Source: Nonomuraea thailandensis (GTDB lineage: Bacteria; Actinomycetota; Actinomycetes; Streptosporangiales; Streptosporangiaceae). Taken from it: a stretch of 64,000 nucleotides of DNA. Positions 33,779 to 42,698 of the stretch are shown here, piece by piece. Within the stretch, counting starts at the first letter, position 1; every line of letters begins with the position of its first letter. The notes beneath the pieces were generated by a model. The model ran no database searches, was not told the DNA's origin, and saw only the letters and a list, made by a program, of their open reading frames with translations. Made by a program: the position numbers and the translations under genes. The DNA lies in NCBI RefSeq assembly GCF_024172165.1, contig NZ_JAMZEB010000002.1, positions 4,485,501 through 4,549,500 of the forward strand. The letters run 5' to 3'.

Positions 33779-34244
33779 CGTTGGGCCGAGGACGGCCGGC
33801 GGCCGATGACCGCGCCGGAGGTGTCGCGCAGGCCGTTCTGCCCGGCGCCCGAGGCCCAGGACTCGGGCGCCGGGGCTGCCCGCGTGGATGCCGGCGGACA
33901 CGCCGCGGGCCGGGCCCTCGCCGTGGAGCCCGAGCCGGTGCCGGTCTGCCACAACACCTGGCCGGTGCGGGCGTCCACCATGTAGAGGCCCGGCCTGCTC
34001 TCCGACTCGGAGATCTTGACGTACTCTTGGCCCGCGCGGCCCGGGTTCAGGTCGCTCAGGTGGGCGGCGTCGCCGTGGCCCCAGCCGACGTTCCACAGGC
34101 GGCCGCCGTTGTCGTCGATGGCTGCGGCGCCGTAAAGGATCTCGTCGCGGCCGTCGCCGTCCACGTCGCCCACGGTGAGCGAGTGGTTGCCCTGCCCGGC
34201 GTAGGAGCCGTTGCCGGAGGCGTTCGTGTCGAACGTCCAGCGCG
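33779..34244 (-). pseudogene. remnant of a rhamnogalacturonan lyase (PL11/YesW-like)
   Basis: On the minus strand, WTFDTNASGNGSYAGQGNHS, VGDVDGDGRDEILYGAAAID, NVGWGHGDAAHLSDLNPG and GLYMVDARTGQVLW follow the blade order of PL11 rhamnogalacturonan lyases. The fragment is only about 150 codons of a family usually near 600. Around 33925 the matching frame shifts by one (to LHGEGPARGVSAGIHAGSPG) and returns near 33865 (ESWASGAGQNGLRDTSGAV). It has no start or signal peptide and fuses upstream to a LacI fragment, so it is a decayed relic of pectin metabolism. Confidence 0.75.
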
Positions 34245-34483
34245 CACACCTCGGTGAAGAACGGGCCGGCGATGTCCAGCGTCACCGCGCCGACCAGCGG
34301 GCTGAGCATGCCCCGTAACCGCCTGGCGGCGTTGCCCGGCAGGTATCCGACGCGCTCCATCGCCGCGTGCACGTGCCGGCGCGTCTCCTCGGCGACCAGC
34401 TCGGGATTGTTGAGGACGTTGCTCACGGTCGTCGGCGAGACCCCGGCCTCCCGCGCGACCTGGCGCATCCCGGTCCTGCGCAT
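34245..34483 (-). pseudogene. truncated LacI-family regulator (DNA-binding part only)
   Basis: About 80 codons encode a complete LacI HTH and hinge (RQVAREAGVSPTTVSNVLNN, then VGYLPGNAARRLRG) plus the first sensor strand (VGAVTLDIAGPFFTEV). Similarity stops there, where the frame runs into lyase-derived sequence at about 34240. No sensor domain follows. The short HTH protein might still be made and bind DNA, but it lacks the dimerisation and ligand domain. Confidence 0.75.
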
Positions 34484-34556
34484 CCCGGTCGAAGCGTCCC
34501 CAGTCGCCGCAGCACCCCATCGGGATCCCGGCCGCGCGGGACAGGGGGCGAGCGGC

Positions 34557-37235
34557 CTACTCCTCCGCCCAGAGCCGCAGCCCGGCCAGCTCCGTCCGGG
34601 TCGAGACGCCGAGCTTGGGGAAGGCCCGGTAGAGGTGATGGCCGACGGTCTTGGGGCTGAGGAACAGCCGCGCGGCGATCTCCTTGTTCGTCGCGCCGGT
34701 CGCGGCGAGCCGGACGACCTGCAGTTCCTGCGGCGTGAGCTCGGTGAGCCGGTCCGTCACCGCGCCTGGGGCCGAGCTCTCGCCGGCCGCGCGCAGCTCC
34801 GCGCGGGCGTGCTCGGCCCAGACTGTCGCGCCCAGCCGTTCGAAGCGCTCCAGCGCCTCGCGCAGGTGCGCGCGGGACTCCGTCTTGTGCCGCTCGCGGC
34901 GCAGCCACTCCCCGTACAGCAGCTCGGTGCGGGCCCGGTCGAAGGGCCGCGCCTCGCCCTCCAGCTCCAGCGCCCGCGCGTACAGCGTGCCGTCCCCGGT
35001 CAGCAGGGCGCGGCAGCGCAGCACCAGCCCGTCCTCCCACGGCAGGCGCACGGCCGCCGCCCACTGCTCCAGCCGGGCCAGCGGCTGCTCCGCCCGCTCG
35101 GGCTGCCCCAGCCGCACGGCCGCCTCCACCTGGTCGGCCGCGAAGTGCACGGCGGGCCCCACGTGCACGATCGGGCCGCGGGTGGCGGTCTCCATCCGGT
35201 CCAGCGCCGCCTGGTAGCGGCCCCGGCCGAGGTCGAGCAGCGCCAGCGCCCACTCGGCCCACGCGGCCACGAGCGCGTTGGCGTGCGCGGGGAAGCGCCG
35301 CAGGCCGGGCTCGGCCAGACTCCTGCACCGCTCCTCGTCGCCGGCGACGGCGGCCAGGTACGCCAGCAGCGCCTCGGCCTGCGCCACCCGGCTGGGCTGG
35401 CCGATCTCCTCGGCGATGCGCAGCGCCTCGCCGGCGGAGGCGGCGGCGTCGCGGAAGCGGGACAGGTCCGTCTCGGCGGTGGCCAGCGTGCACAGCACCG
35501 CCGGCAGCCGGCCGACCGCGCCGCCCGCGCGCAGCTCGTCCGCCAGGCCGGCCATGATGTCGCGGGTGTCGTCGAAGTCGCCGGTCAGCAGCGCCTGCAG
35601 CGCCACGTTCAGCCGCAGCCCCGGCGGGCCGGTGCGGCCCTGGGCGATGTGCTCGCGCAGCAGCGCCGCGCCCTCGGCGCCGTCCTCGGTGTACAGCTTG
35701 ATCGCCCCGCCGATGGATTCGACCAGCTTGTGCCTGAACGGGTCGGGCGGCAGCTCGCACAACATCCGGTACGTCTGCGCCACCCGCCCGGGATCGCCGG
35801 CCGACCAGGACGCCCGCGCCGCGTCCGCCAGCATCGCCGCGGCCGCGTCCGCGTCGACCGGCGCCACCTGCCGCGCCGCCGTGACCAGCACCTCGTGCAC
35901 CGTACGCAGCGAGCCGTGCTCCAGCTCCACCCGGCCGTGCACCGCGGCGATCCTGGCCAGCTCCCGCGGGTCCTCGGCGAGCCGGTCCGCCTGACCGGCC
36001 AGGTGGCGGGCCTGGTCGGGGCGGCCCGCGTCCACGGCGAGCTCCGCGGCCGTCGCCAGCCGTCGCGCCCGCGCGGCGTCCCCGGGGGTGAGCCGGGCGG
36101 CGCGTTCCAGCGCCGCCACCGCCGTGGCGTGACCCGAGCGCCGCCTGGCCCGCTCGGCCGCCGCCTCCAGGTCGGCGGCCACCTCCTCGTCGGGCCCCGT
36201 GACCGCCGCCGCCCGGTGCCAGGCGGCCCGGTCGCCGTCGCCGGCCAGCGCGGACGCGAGCGCGGCGTGCGCGGCCAGCCGGTCGGTGAACGTCGCGCCC
36301 CGGTAGGCGGCGGTGCGGATCAGCGGGTGCCGGAAGGCGACCGACTGGGCGGAGACGGTGACCAGCCCGTCGCGCTCGGCCGCCGCCAGCGCGCCGGCCG
36401 GCACGCCCAGCTCCTCCATGGCGCGCAGCACGCCGGCCAGCGCGCCGCTCTCCTCGGCCGCCGCCACCAGCAGGGCCGTCCTGGTCTGCTCGGGCAGCCT
36501 GCCGATACGCCGGTGGTAGGCGTCCTGGAGGCGGTGCGGCAGCGGCAGCGGCCCGAGGTCGCCGGTCTCCGTCCGGGGCAGTTCGAGCAGGGCCAGCGGG
36601 TTGCCGTCGGCCTCGGCGAGCAGGCGGTCGCGTACGTGGCCGGCCAGCCCGGGGTCGTGCTCGGCGAGCAGCGCCCGCGCGGCCTCGCCGTCCAGGCGCT
36701 CGATCGTCAGCTCGGGCACGCCGGGCAGGACGAACCCCTCCCTGGCCGCGAACAGCACCAGCACCCCTTCGGCCGCCAGCCGCCGGGCGGCGAACGCCAG
36801 CGCCTCGGCGGAGGGCCTGTCCAGCCATTGGGCGTCGTCCACCAGGCACAGCACGGGCCCGTCGGCGGCCACCTCCGCCAGCAGCGACAGCGCGGCCAGC
36901 CCCACGAGGAACCGGTCCTCGACGCCCGGCGCGGCCAGCCCGAACGCCCCGCGCAGCGCCTGCGCCTGCGGGTCCGGCAGGGCGGGCAGGCAGCGCATCG
37001 CCGGCGCGAGCAGGAGCTGCAGGGCGGCGAACGGCAGCTCGGCCTCGCTCTCCACCCCCGTGCAGCTCAGCACCTGGAAACCCGGGGTGGAGCCCGCCCA
37101 CCGCAGCAGCGCCGACTTGCCTCCGCCCGGCTCACCGAGGACGATCAGGGCGCCGCCGTGCCCGGCCGCGGCTCCGTCCAGTAACCGGCCGAGCCGCTCC
37201 TGCTCCTGCTTCCGCCCGTGCAACTCCAGCGCCAC
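34557..37235 (-). CDS. LAL-type LuxR regulator with AAA ATPase domain
   Basis: 892 residues from GTG 37235, which has GGGAGGG about 9 bases upstream (GTG 37304 is a longer option). The N-terminal ATPase has Walker A GEPGGGKSAL and Walker B LCLVDDAQWLD, the middle is helical, TPR-like repeats, and the C-terminus is a LuxR HTH (LTPQELQVVRLAATGATNKEIAARLFLSPKTVGHHLY). These large regulators sense maltotriose-like ligands or control secondary metabolism in actinomycetes. It is divergent from the Ser/Thr kinase gene, with about 70 bases between. A paralogue is encoded at 55618. Confidence 0.9.
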   Translation of the reverse strand: MALELHGRKQEQERLGRLLDGAAAGHGGALIVLGEPGGGKSALLRWAGSTPGFQVLSCTGVESEAELPFAALQLLLAPAMRCLPALPDPQAQALRGAFGLAAPGVEDRFLVGLAALSLLAEVAADGPVLCLVDDAQWLDRPSAEALAFAARRLAAEGVLVLFAAREGFVLPGVPELTIERLDGEAARALLAEHDPGLAGHVRDRLLAEADGNPLALLELPRTETGDLGPLPLPHRLQDAYHRRIGRLPEQTRTALLVAAAEESGALAGVLRAMEELGVPAGALAAAERDGLVTVSAQSVAFRHPLIRTAAYRGATFTDRLAAHAALASALAGDGDRAAWHRAAAVTGPDEEVAADLEAAAERARRRSGHATAVAALERAARLTPGDAARARRLATAAELAVDAGRPDQARHLAGQADRLAEDPRELARIAAVHGRVELEHGSLRTVHEVLVTAARQVAPVDADAAAAMLADAARASWSAGDPGRVAQTYRMLCELPPDPFRHKLVESIGGAIKLYTEDGAEGAALLREHIAQGRTGPPGLRLNVALQALLTGDFDDTRDIMAGLADELRAGGAVGRLPAVLCTLATAETDLSRFRDAAASAGEALRIAEEIGQPSRVAQAEALLAYLAAVAGDEERCRSLAEPGLRRFPAHANALVAAWAEWALALLDLGRGRYQAALDRMETATRGPIVHVGPAVHFAADQVEAAVRLGQPERAEQPLARLEQWAAAVRLPWEDGLVLRCRALLTGDGTLYARALELEGEARPFDRARTELLYGEWLRRERHKTESRAHLREALERFERLGATVWAEHARAELRAAGESSAPGAVTDRLTELTPQELQVVRLAATGATNKEIAARLFLSPKTVGHHLYRAFPKLGVSTRTELAGLRLWAEE

Positions 37236-37307
37236 GTCGAACGCCCTCCCCGTTCTGTCTGGATCAGGGTAGCCATCGGCCGCCGGCCCTTGCTGGAGAT
37301 CCACCGC

Positions 37308-39353
37308 ATGGGATCACAATGGCCCATGGCTGACTTCTCCCCGCTGTTGCCCGGTGACCCGGCGAGACTGGGCGGCCTGGAACTCCTCGGCAGGCTCGGC
37401 GAAGGCGGGCAGGGCGTCGTCTACCTCGCCAGGACCCCCATGGACGTGCGCGTGGCCGTGAAGTGGCTGCGCCCGTCGGGGCAGGACGGCTTCGGGCGCT
37501 TCCTGCGGGAGGCGGAGGTGGCCCAGCGCGTGGCGCCGTTCTGCACCGCCGCCGTGCTGAGCACGGGTGTCGAGCAGGGCAGGCCGTACATCGTCAGCGA
37601 GTACGTCGAGGGCCGCTCGCTGGAGCGCGTCGTCAGGGAGGACGGCCCGCTCGCGGGCGGGGACCTGGAACGGCTGGCCATCGGCACCGCCACCGCGCTC
37701 GCCGCGGTCCACCAGGCCGGCGTGGTGCACCGGGACTTCAAGCCCGGCAACGTCATCATGGGCGCCACCGGCCCGCGGGTGATCGATTTCGGCATCGCCC
37801 GCGCGCTCGGCCCGGCCACCCTGACCAGCAGCACGCAGATCGGGACACCCGCGTACATGGCTCCCGAGCAGGTCATGGGCCGCGGCGTGGGGCCCGCGGC
37901 GGACCTGTTCGCCTGGGCGGGGACGATGGTCTTCGCCTCCTGCGGGCGGGCGCCGTTCGGTGTCGACGGGGCGCACGCCGTGATGAGCCGGGTGCTGAGC
38001 GCCCGGCCCGACCTGGGCTCGCTCGACGGGCCGCTGGGCGACCTGGTGCTTCGGTGCCTGGCCAAGGAGCCGTCGAGCCGGCCGGCGGCCATGGACGTGA
38101 TCGCCTGCCTGCTGCGCAATCCCGAGCCGGGCTCGGACGCGCTCGCGGCGGGCGCCAGGCAGGCCGTTCCCGGCGAGCGGAGCGCCGCCGCGCCGGCCGG
38201 CCCTCTCGCCGCGGGGCCGGACGGTCCCCTCGCCGCCGCTCCCGCCGGCTCCCTCGCCGGAGGGCCGGGCGATGAGGTCCGGCGCGCCGGTCGCTCCAGG
38301 CCGCCGGTCGCCGCGGTCCTCGCCGCCACGGCGGCCCTGGCGGTCACGGCCGTCCTGGTGGCCGGGCTGGCTGCCGTGCCCGGCTGGCTGCGCCGGCCGG
38401 CCCCCTCGCCGCCGAGCAACGCGGTGGCCTCCTCCCCTCCGGCCGCCCCCTCCGAGATCGCGCTGCCCGGCGGCGCGATCACCCTCCACGAGCGCCCGTC
38501 CGACCCGATCACCCTGACGGCGTACGAGGTCCACGACAAGAAGCTCGACGAGGACGTCGACTACGCCCGGCGATCGCTGCGGGGCACGTTCGACCCGTAC
38601 CCGGACAACCTGGAGTCGCTGGTCTCCCCCGACGGCCGCTTCCTCGCGGGACGGCCGGACGACTACACCTCCGACGGCTACGACTCCCTGCTCATCACCG
38701 ACAGGCGGGACGGCTCCAGCTTCCGGGTCAAGACCGTCAGGAAACCGCTGGACACCAGCCTGCGCGCCTGGTCGAGGGACGGTTCCAGGATCCTGCTCAA
38801 CCTCGACAGGAAGACCGAGGACGAGCGGGGCGAGGACGTCTGGACCACCCTGGGCTTCGCCGTCGTCGACGTGGCCCGGCGCGAGGCCGACGTGGTGCGC
38901 GTGGCCGACGACGCCGTCCGCGGCGGCAACTTCGGCTGGGACGGCGCCGAGCGGGGCGTGGTCGCCGTCTACGGCGGGAACGAGGGGCTGCGCTTCTTCG
39001 ACGCCGCCGGCAGGCGCACCCGCGACGTCCCGGGCATCGGCCCGCTGGCGTCCGGCACCCTCGGCATCTTCTCCCCCTCGGGCAGGGCGTTCGTGACGGA
39101 CTGCCCGGGCAGCGACGATCACTGCCTTTGGGACACGGCCACCGGCGAGCAGGTGCGCAGGTTCTCCTCCGACTGCGACAAGGTGCTCGGCTGGTACGAC
39201 GAGTCGCACCTGTACTGCTGGGAGCACGACAACGGCAGCGACGACGAGGTCCGCGTCGTCGCCTTCGACGGCAGGCTCACGCACAAGCTGCTGGAGGCCG
39301 CGGGCGAGCTAGAGGTCTCCCCCTACTTCACGCTCACGCCCACGACCTCCTGA
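37308..39353 (+). CDS. membrane Ser/Thr protein kinase with external beta-propeller-like domain
   Basis: 681 residues from ATG 37308, where GGAG lies 9 bases upstream; ATG 37326 is an alternative. The kinase domain (about 20-285) has GRLGEGGQGVVYLA, VAVKWL (Lys52), HRDFKPGNVI (Asp143), VIDFGIA and MAPEQ, so it is a complete Hanks-type kinase. An Ala/Gly/Pro-rich linker precedes a single TM helix (about 333-357). The outer part (about 380-681) has WD/TolB-like strands (LVSPDGRFLAG, LRAWSRDGSRILL, GIFSPSGRAFVTD). It probably senses an external signal and phosphorylates cytoplasmic targets; the divergent LAL regulator is a candidate partner. Confidence 0.9.
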   Translation: MGSQWPMADFSPLLPGDPARLGGLELLGRLGEGGQGVVYLARTPMDVRVAVKWLRPSGQDGFGRFLREAEVAQRVAPFCTAAVLSTGVEQGRPYIVSEYVEGRSLERVVREDGPLAGGDLERLAIGTATALAAVHQAGVVHRDFKPGNVIMGATGPRVIDFGIARALGPATLTSSTQIGTPAYMAPEQVMGRGVGPAADLFAWAGTMVFASCGRAPFGVDGAHAVMSRVLSARPDLGSLDGPLGDLVLRCLAKEPSSRPAAMDVIACLLRNPEPGSDALAAGARQAVPGERSAAAPAGPLAAGPDGPLAAAPAGSLAGGPGDEVRRAGRSRPPVAAVLAATAALAVTAVLVAGLAAVPGWLRRPAPSPPSNAVASSPPAAPSEIALPGGAITLHERPSDPITLTAYEVHDKKLDEDVDYARRSLRGTFDPYPDNLESLVSPDGRFLAGRPDDYTSDGYDSLLITDRRDGSSFRVKTVRKPLDTSLRAWSRDGSRILLNLDRKTEDERGEDVWTTLGFAVVDVARREADVVRVADDAVRGGNFGWDGAERGVVAVYGGNEGLRFFDAAGRRTRDVPGIGPLASGTLGIFSPSGRAFVTDCPGSDDHCLWDTATGEQVRRFSSDCDKVLGWYDESHLYCWEHDNGSDDEVRVVAFDGRLTHKLLEAAGELEVSPYFTLTPTTS

Positions 39354-39367
39354 GACCCGGCGCCCGG

Positions 39368-40228
39368 TCATCGCCGCCGCAGCACGTCCACCAGACTGGT
39401 GAGGCTGTCCTGGCCGTGGCCGGCGGTGACGCCCCGGCGGAAGAGCTCCAGGGCGGCGGCGGGCAGCGTGTCGTCCACGCCGGACGCCCGCGTGGTGTGC
39501 AGGACGTGCTCCAGGCTCGCCACGCCCATGGAGATCCGGTCGACGTCGCCCTCGTGGTGGCCGGCGGCGATGCGCGGCGCGTAGAACTCCAGGAAGTAGC
39601 GCATGTCCATGGTCTTCACCGCGTGCGGCAGGAAGTCCTCCGCCGAGATCCCGTTGGCCTGCGCCACCGCCTGGCCGTGCAGGTAGCCGAGCAGCGCCGT
39701 CCAGAACATGTCGATCCCGATCTGGTAGTACAGCGCCGCCAGCCCGTGGTCCGCCCCGAGGTAGTCGATCCCGGTGAGCACCTCGAGGGCGGCCCGGTGC
39801 GCCTCGACGGCGTCCTCGGGGCCGCTGTAGTACGTCATGGCGTCCGGCGTGCCGATGCCCGGAGGCGGCACCTGGACGCCGCCGGTGATCTGCACGGCCC
39901 CGCGCTCCGCCAGCCACGCGGCGGCCCGGCGGGCCCTGTCGGGGGTGTCGGAGGTGAGGTTGACCAGGGTGCGCCCGGCCAGCGCGGACTCCGGCGCCTG
40001 CGCCAGGATGGCGTCCATCGCGTCGTAGTCGGTCAGGCTCAGCACCACCAGCTCGTTCGCGGTGAGCGCCGCCTGCACCGACTCCGCCCGCCGCGCGCCC
40101 TGCGCCACCAGCTCGCCGGCCCTGGCGGGCGTGCGGTTCCACACGGTCACGTCGTAACCGCCGCGCAGGTAGGCGGCAGCCATGGCGCTGCCCATGGGGC
40201 CGAGCCCGATCACGGTCACCGATTTCAT
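39368..40228 (-). CDS. imine reductase-like NAD(P)-dependent dehydrogenase
   Basis: 286 residues. ATG 40228 has AGGAG 7 bases upstream. The Rossmann segment VIGLGPMGSAMAAAYLRGGY ends in VTVWNRT, the NADPH-type loop of 6-phosphogluconate/beta-hydroxyacid dehydrogenases and imine reductases. MTYYSGP in the middle and the helical C-terminal half (LAALYYQIGIDMFWTALLGY) look more like imine reductases, where a Tyr or Asp sits at this helix; the G-x-x-x-N-K motif of hydroxyacid dehydrogenases is absent. The substrate is unknown. It is divergent from a TetR gene with twin operators between. Confidence 0.82.
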   Translation of the reverse strand: MKSVTVIGLGPMGSAMAAAYLRGGYDVTVWNRTPARAGELVAQGARRAESVQAALTANELVVLSLTDYDAMDAILAQAPESALAGRTLVNLTSDTPDRARRAAAWLAERGAVQITGGVQVPPPGIGTPDAMTYYSGPEDAVEAHRAALEVLTGIDYLGADHGLAALYYQIGIDMFWTALLGYLHGQAVAQANGISAEDFLPHAVKTMDMRYFLEFYAPRIAAGHHEGDVDRISMGVASLEHVLHTTRASGVDDTLPAAALELFRRGVTAGHGQDSLTSLVDVLRRR

Positions 40229-40246
40229 CAGGGTTCTCCTCGTCGC

Positions 40247-40304
40247 TAGAACGAACGCTCTATCTAGAAAGGGACCGTAGCACACGATTAGAACGAACGC
40301 TCTA
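40247..40304. promoter_or_regulatory. twin 16-bp TetR-type operators
   Basis: The sequence TAGAACGAACGCTCTA occurs at 40247-40262 and again, identically, at 40289-40304. Each copy has inverted TAGA/TCTA ends. The copies begin 42 bases apart (about four helical turns) in the 85-bp space between the divergent dehydrogenase and TetR genes. This strongly suggests binding sites for the TetR protein that control both genes. Confidence 0.75.
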
Positions 40305-40313
40305 TCCAGTAGG

Positions 40314-40895
40314 ATGACGGTCATGCGAGAGATCGGCACCCGGGAGCGGATCGTCCGGACGACCTCACTCCTGATGCAGCGGCAGGGGTACGAGGCGACG
40401 GGCCTCAAGCAGATCTCCCAGGAGGCGCGGGCCACCCTGGGCTCGGTCTACCATTTCTTCCCCGGCGGGAAGCGGGAGCTGGCGGTCGAGGCGGTCCGCC
40501 ACGGCGGCGCGGAGTTCGCCGAGTTCCTGCGCGCGGCCTTCGACCGGGAGGACGATCCGGCCGAGGCGATCGCCGCCTGCGCCCGCGACCTGGCGCGTGA
40601 CCTGCGCGAGTCCGGCTGGCTCGACGGCTGCCCCGTCACCACCACGGCGCTGGAGAGCGCGGGCCGGGTGCCCGAGCTCCAGCAGGCCGCCGAGGAGGCC
40701 TACGAGCAGTGGCGCTCGCTGGTCCGCGACAAGCTCACGCGGTCCGGCTTCGCCGAGGACGTGGCGCGCGACCTCGCCCACAGCGTGATCAATCTGCTGG
40801 AGGGCGCGGAGCTGTCGGCGCAGGTGTCGCGGAGCGAGGCGCCGCTGGAGATCGCCGGCAGGCACCTCGCCCGGCTCATCGGCTCCTTCCGATGA
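40314..40895 (+). CDS. TetR/AcrR-family repressor
   Basis: 193 residues (ATG 40314; ATG 40323 also possible). The HTH is RERIVRTTSLLMQRQGYEATGLKQI and LGSVYHFFPGGKRELAVEA, and the C-terminal domain resembles the LmrA/YxaF type (DGCPVTTTALESAG). Ten bases downstream it meets the second, convergent dehydrogenase gene. It should repress itself and the divergent imine reductase-like gene through the twin 16-bp sites. Confidence 0.92.
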   Translation: MTVMREIGTRERIVRTTSLLMQRQGYEATGLKQISQEARATLGSVYHFFPGGKRELAVEAVRHGGAEFAEFLRAAFDREDDPAEAIAACARDLARDLRESGWLDGCPVTTTALESAGRVPELQQAAEEAYEQWRSLVRDKLTRSGFAEDVARDLAHSVINLLEGAELSAQVSRSEAPLEIAGRHLARLIGSFR

Positions 40896-40904
40896 GCCGG
40901 GCCC

Positions 40905-41777
40905 TCACGCCGGCTTCCTGAGCACCTCGGTGAGGGCCGAGATGCTGTGGTCGCCGTGGCCCGCCTCGGCCGCCCGCCGCACCAGGTCGTGCAGCGGGGC
41001 GAGCCAGGCCGTGTCGACGTTCGTCTCCTCGGTCAGCTCCGCGTCGTGGGCCGCGCCGGTGAGGAAGAGGTTCACGGAGGAGGCGGCGTCGGTGTAGTCG
41101 CCGCCGTCGATCTCGCGGGCGTAGACCGGCAGCAGGTCCTTGATCATGTCCAGCCACTTGCCGGCGAACCGGACCATCGAGCTCACCTCCAGCCCGCGCG
41201 CCTGGACGGCGGCGGCGCCCTGGAAGAAGCCGGTCAGGGCGGGCAGCAGCATGGCGCCCACCGCCATCTCGTACAGCGCGGCGAGGTCGCTGTCGCCGCC
41301 GAGGTGCACGGTGTCGCCGCCCAGCACCCTCAGCGTCGTCTCGAACTCCTCGAAGACGGACCTGTCGCCGCTGTAGTAGAGCAGGGTGTCCGGCGCGCCC
41401 ACGGCGGAGGGCACGTTCTTGACCGCTCCGGCCAGGAACCGGGCGCCGAGGCCGCCCGCCCAGGCGGCCGTCTCACGCGCGCCGGCCGGGGAACCGCTGT
41501 TGAGCGTGACCAGCGCCCGCCCCCGGAGTCGCGCGGCGGCCGGCCCCAGGGCCGACCGGGTGTCGTCGAACGTGGTCAGGCAGGTGACGATCAGCGGGCT
41601 CGCCGCCACCGCGTCCCCGACGGACCGCGCGTGCGCGGCCCCCACGGCGACGAGGGGCGCGGCCTTGGCGGCCGTCCTGTTCCAGACGGTGGTCGGGTGC
41701 CCGGCCCGGGTGAAGGCCCCGGCCAGTGCCGTGCCCATCGAGCCCAGGCCGATGACGGTCACGGGTGTCGCGGTCAT
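40905..41777 (-). CDS. imine reductase-like NAD(P)-dependent dehydrogenase, second copy
   Basis: 290 residues. ATG 41777 has GGAG 7 bases upstream. It has VIGLGSMGTALAGAFTRAG and TVWNRTAAKAAPL at the NADPH site, DTLLYYSGD in the middle, and the helical interface LAALYEMAVGAMLLPALTGF. Compared with the copy at 39368 the central helix keeps Tyr but differs elsewhere, so the two are related but not recent duplicates. It is divergent from an HxlR-type regulator and convergent with the TetR gene. Confidence 0.82.
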   Translation of the reverse strand: MTATPVTVIGLGSMGTALAGAFTRAGHPTTVWNRTAAKAAPLVAVGAAHARSVGDAVAASPLIVTCLTTFDDTRSALGPAAARLRGRALVTLNSGSPAGARETAAWAGGLGARFLAGAVKNVPSAVGAPDTLLYYSGDRSVFEEFETTLRVLGGDTVHLGGDSDLAALYEMAVGAMLLPALTGFFQGAAAVQARGLEVSSMVRFAGKWLDMIKDLLPVYAREIDGGDYTDAASSVNLFLTGAAHDAELTEETNVDTAWLAPLHDLVRRAAEAGHGDHSISALTEVLRKPA

Positions 41778-41871
41778 GTGCGTACTCCAGCCACAGAGAT
41801 CGGGGAGAGGAGCCGCCGGCATCGGCGCGGCGGCCCGCGTCCATGCTGGCCGGAGCACTCGCATTCGATCA

Positions 41872-41896
41872 AGTACCTACTATTTCCCCGGGTACT
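41872..41896. promoter_or_regulatory. inverted repeat before HxlR gene
   Basis: AGTACC (41872-41877) and GGTACT (41891-41896) are inverted around 13 bases. The site is between the divergent dehydrogenase and HxlR starts. HxlR-family proteins commonly bind GTAC-containing inverted repeats in their own promoter, so this is a good operator candidate. Confidence 0.6.
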
Positions 41897-41919
41897 GACA
41901 AGAATGTAAGTATGGGACG

Positions 41920-42273
41920 GTGAAGGAGACGAGGAAGCGCACGTTCACGTGCGGGCTCGACGCCGCCATCGCCGTCATGGGCGGCAAGTGGAAGGGGCTG
42001 ATCCTCTTCGCGCTGCAGGACGGCCCCCTGCGCTTCGGTGAGCTGCGGCGCGCGGTCGCCGGCATCAGCGAGCGGGTGCTGATCTCGCAGCTGCGCGAGA
42101 TGGAGACCACCGGGCTGCTGCACCGCGAGGTGTACCACCAGGTCCCGCCCAAGGTGGAGTACTCGCTCACTGGCTTCGGCCGGTCGCTCAACAGGGCGAT
42201 GGCGCCGCTGGGCGAGTGGGGCGAGGAGCACATCGAGCGCATCGAGGGCATGCCCTGGGACGAGGTCAGGTGA
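41920..42273 (+). CDS. HxlR-family transcriptional regulator
   Basis: 117 residues, GTG start. The HxlR signature is complete: CGLDAAIAVMGGKWKGLILF with the conserved Cys near the N-terminus, LRFGELRRAVAGISERVLISQLREMET, and YSLTGFGRSL at the end. The Cys may sense electrophiles such as aldehydes or quinones. It probably controls the divergent dehydrogenase gene. Confidence 0.93.
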   Translation: MKETRKRTFTCGLDAAIAVMGGKWKGLILFALQDGPLRFGELRRAVAGISERVLISQLREMETTGLLHREVYHQVPPKVEYSLTGFGRSLNRAMAPLGEWGEEHIERIEGMPWDEVR

Positions 42274-42283
42274 CAGGCGCGGC

Positions 42284-42694
42284 TCAGCGCACCTCCTGGA
42301 TGCGGACCAGGTTGCCCGCGGGATCGCGGAAGGCGCAGTCGCGCACCCCGTACGGCTGATCCATCGGCTCCTGGACGACCTCCGCGCCGGCGGCCTGGAC
42401 CTGCTCGAACGTGCTCTTGAGATCGCCGGTGGCCAGCAGGATCCAGCCGAAGGTGCCCTTGGCCATCATCTCCGCGACCATGCGCCGCTCGTCGTCGGTG
42501 ATGCCGGGATCGGCGGCCGGCGGCGACAGCAGGATGGACGTGCCGGGCTGGCCGGCGGGGCCGACGGTGATCCAGCGCATCCTGCCGCGGCCGACGTCGC
42601 TGCGGACCTCGAAGCCGAGGGCGTCGCGGTAGAAGGCCAGGGACGCGTCCGGGTCGTCGTGCGGAAGAGACGTCGTGTGAATGGTGATGTCCAT
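42284..42694 (-). CDS. VOC-superfamily protein (AraC-linked)
   Basis: 136 residues: MDITIHTTSLPHDDPDASLAFYRDALGFEV opens the first module, and GFRDPAGN-like FRDPAGNLVRI closes the second. Two-module glyoxalase fold, cytoplasmic, substrate unknown. It is 4 bases downstream of a short AraC-type gene on the same strand, a pairing frequent in actinobacteria. Confidence 0.87.
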   Translation of the reverse strand: MDITIHTTSLPHDDPDASLAFYRDALGFEVRSDVGRGRMRWITVGPAGQPGTSILLSPPAADPGITDDERRMVAEMMAKGTFGWILLATGDLKSTFEQVQAAGAEVVQEPMDQPYGVRDCAFRDPAGNLVRIQEVR

Positions 42695-42698
42695 GACG

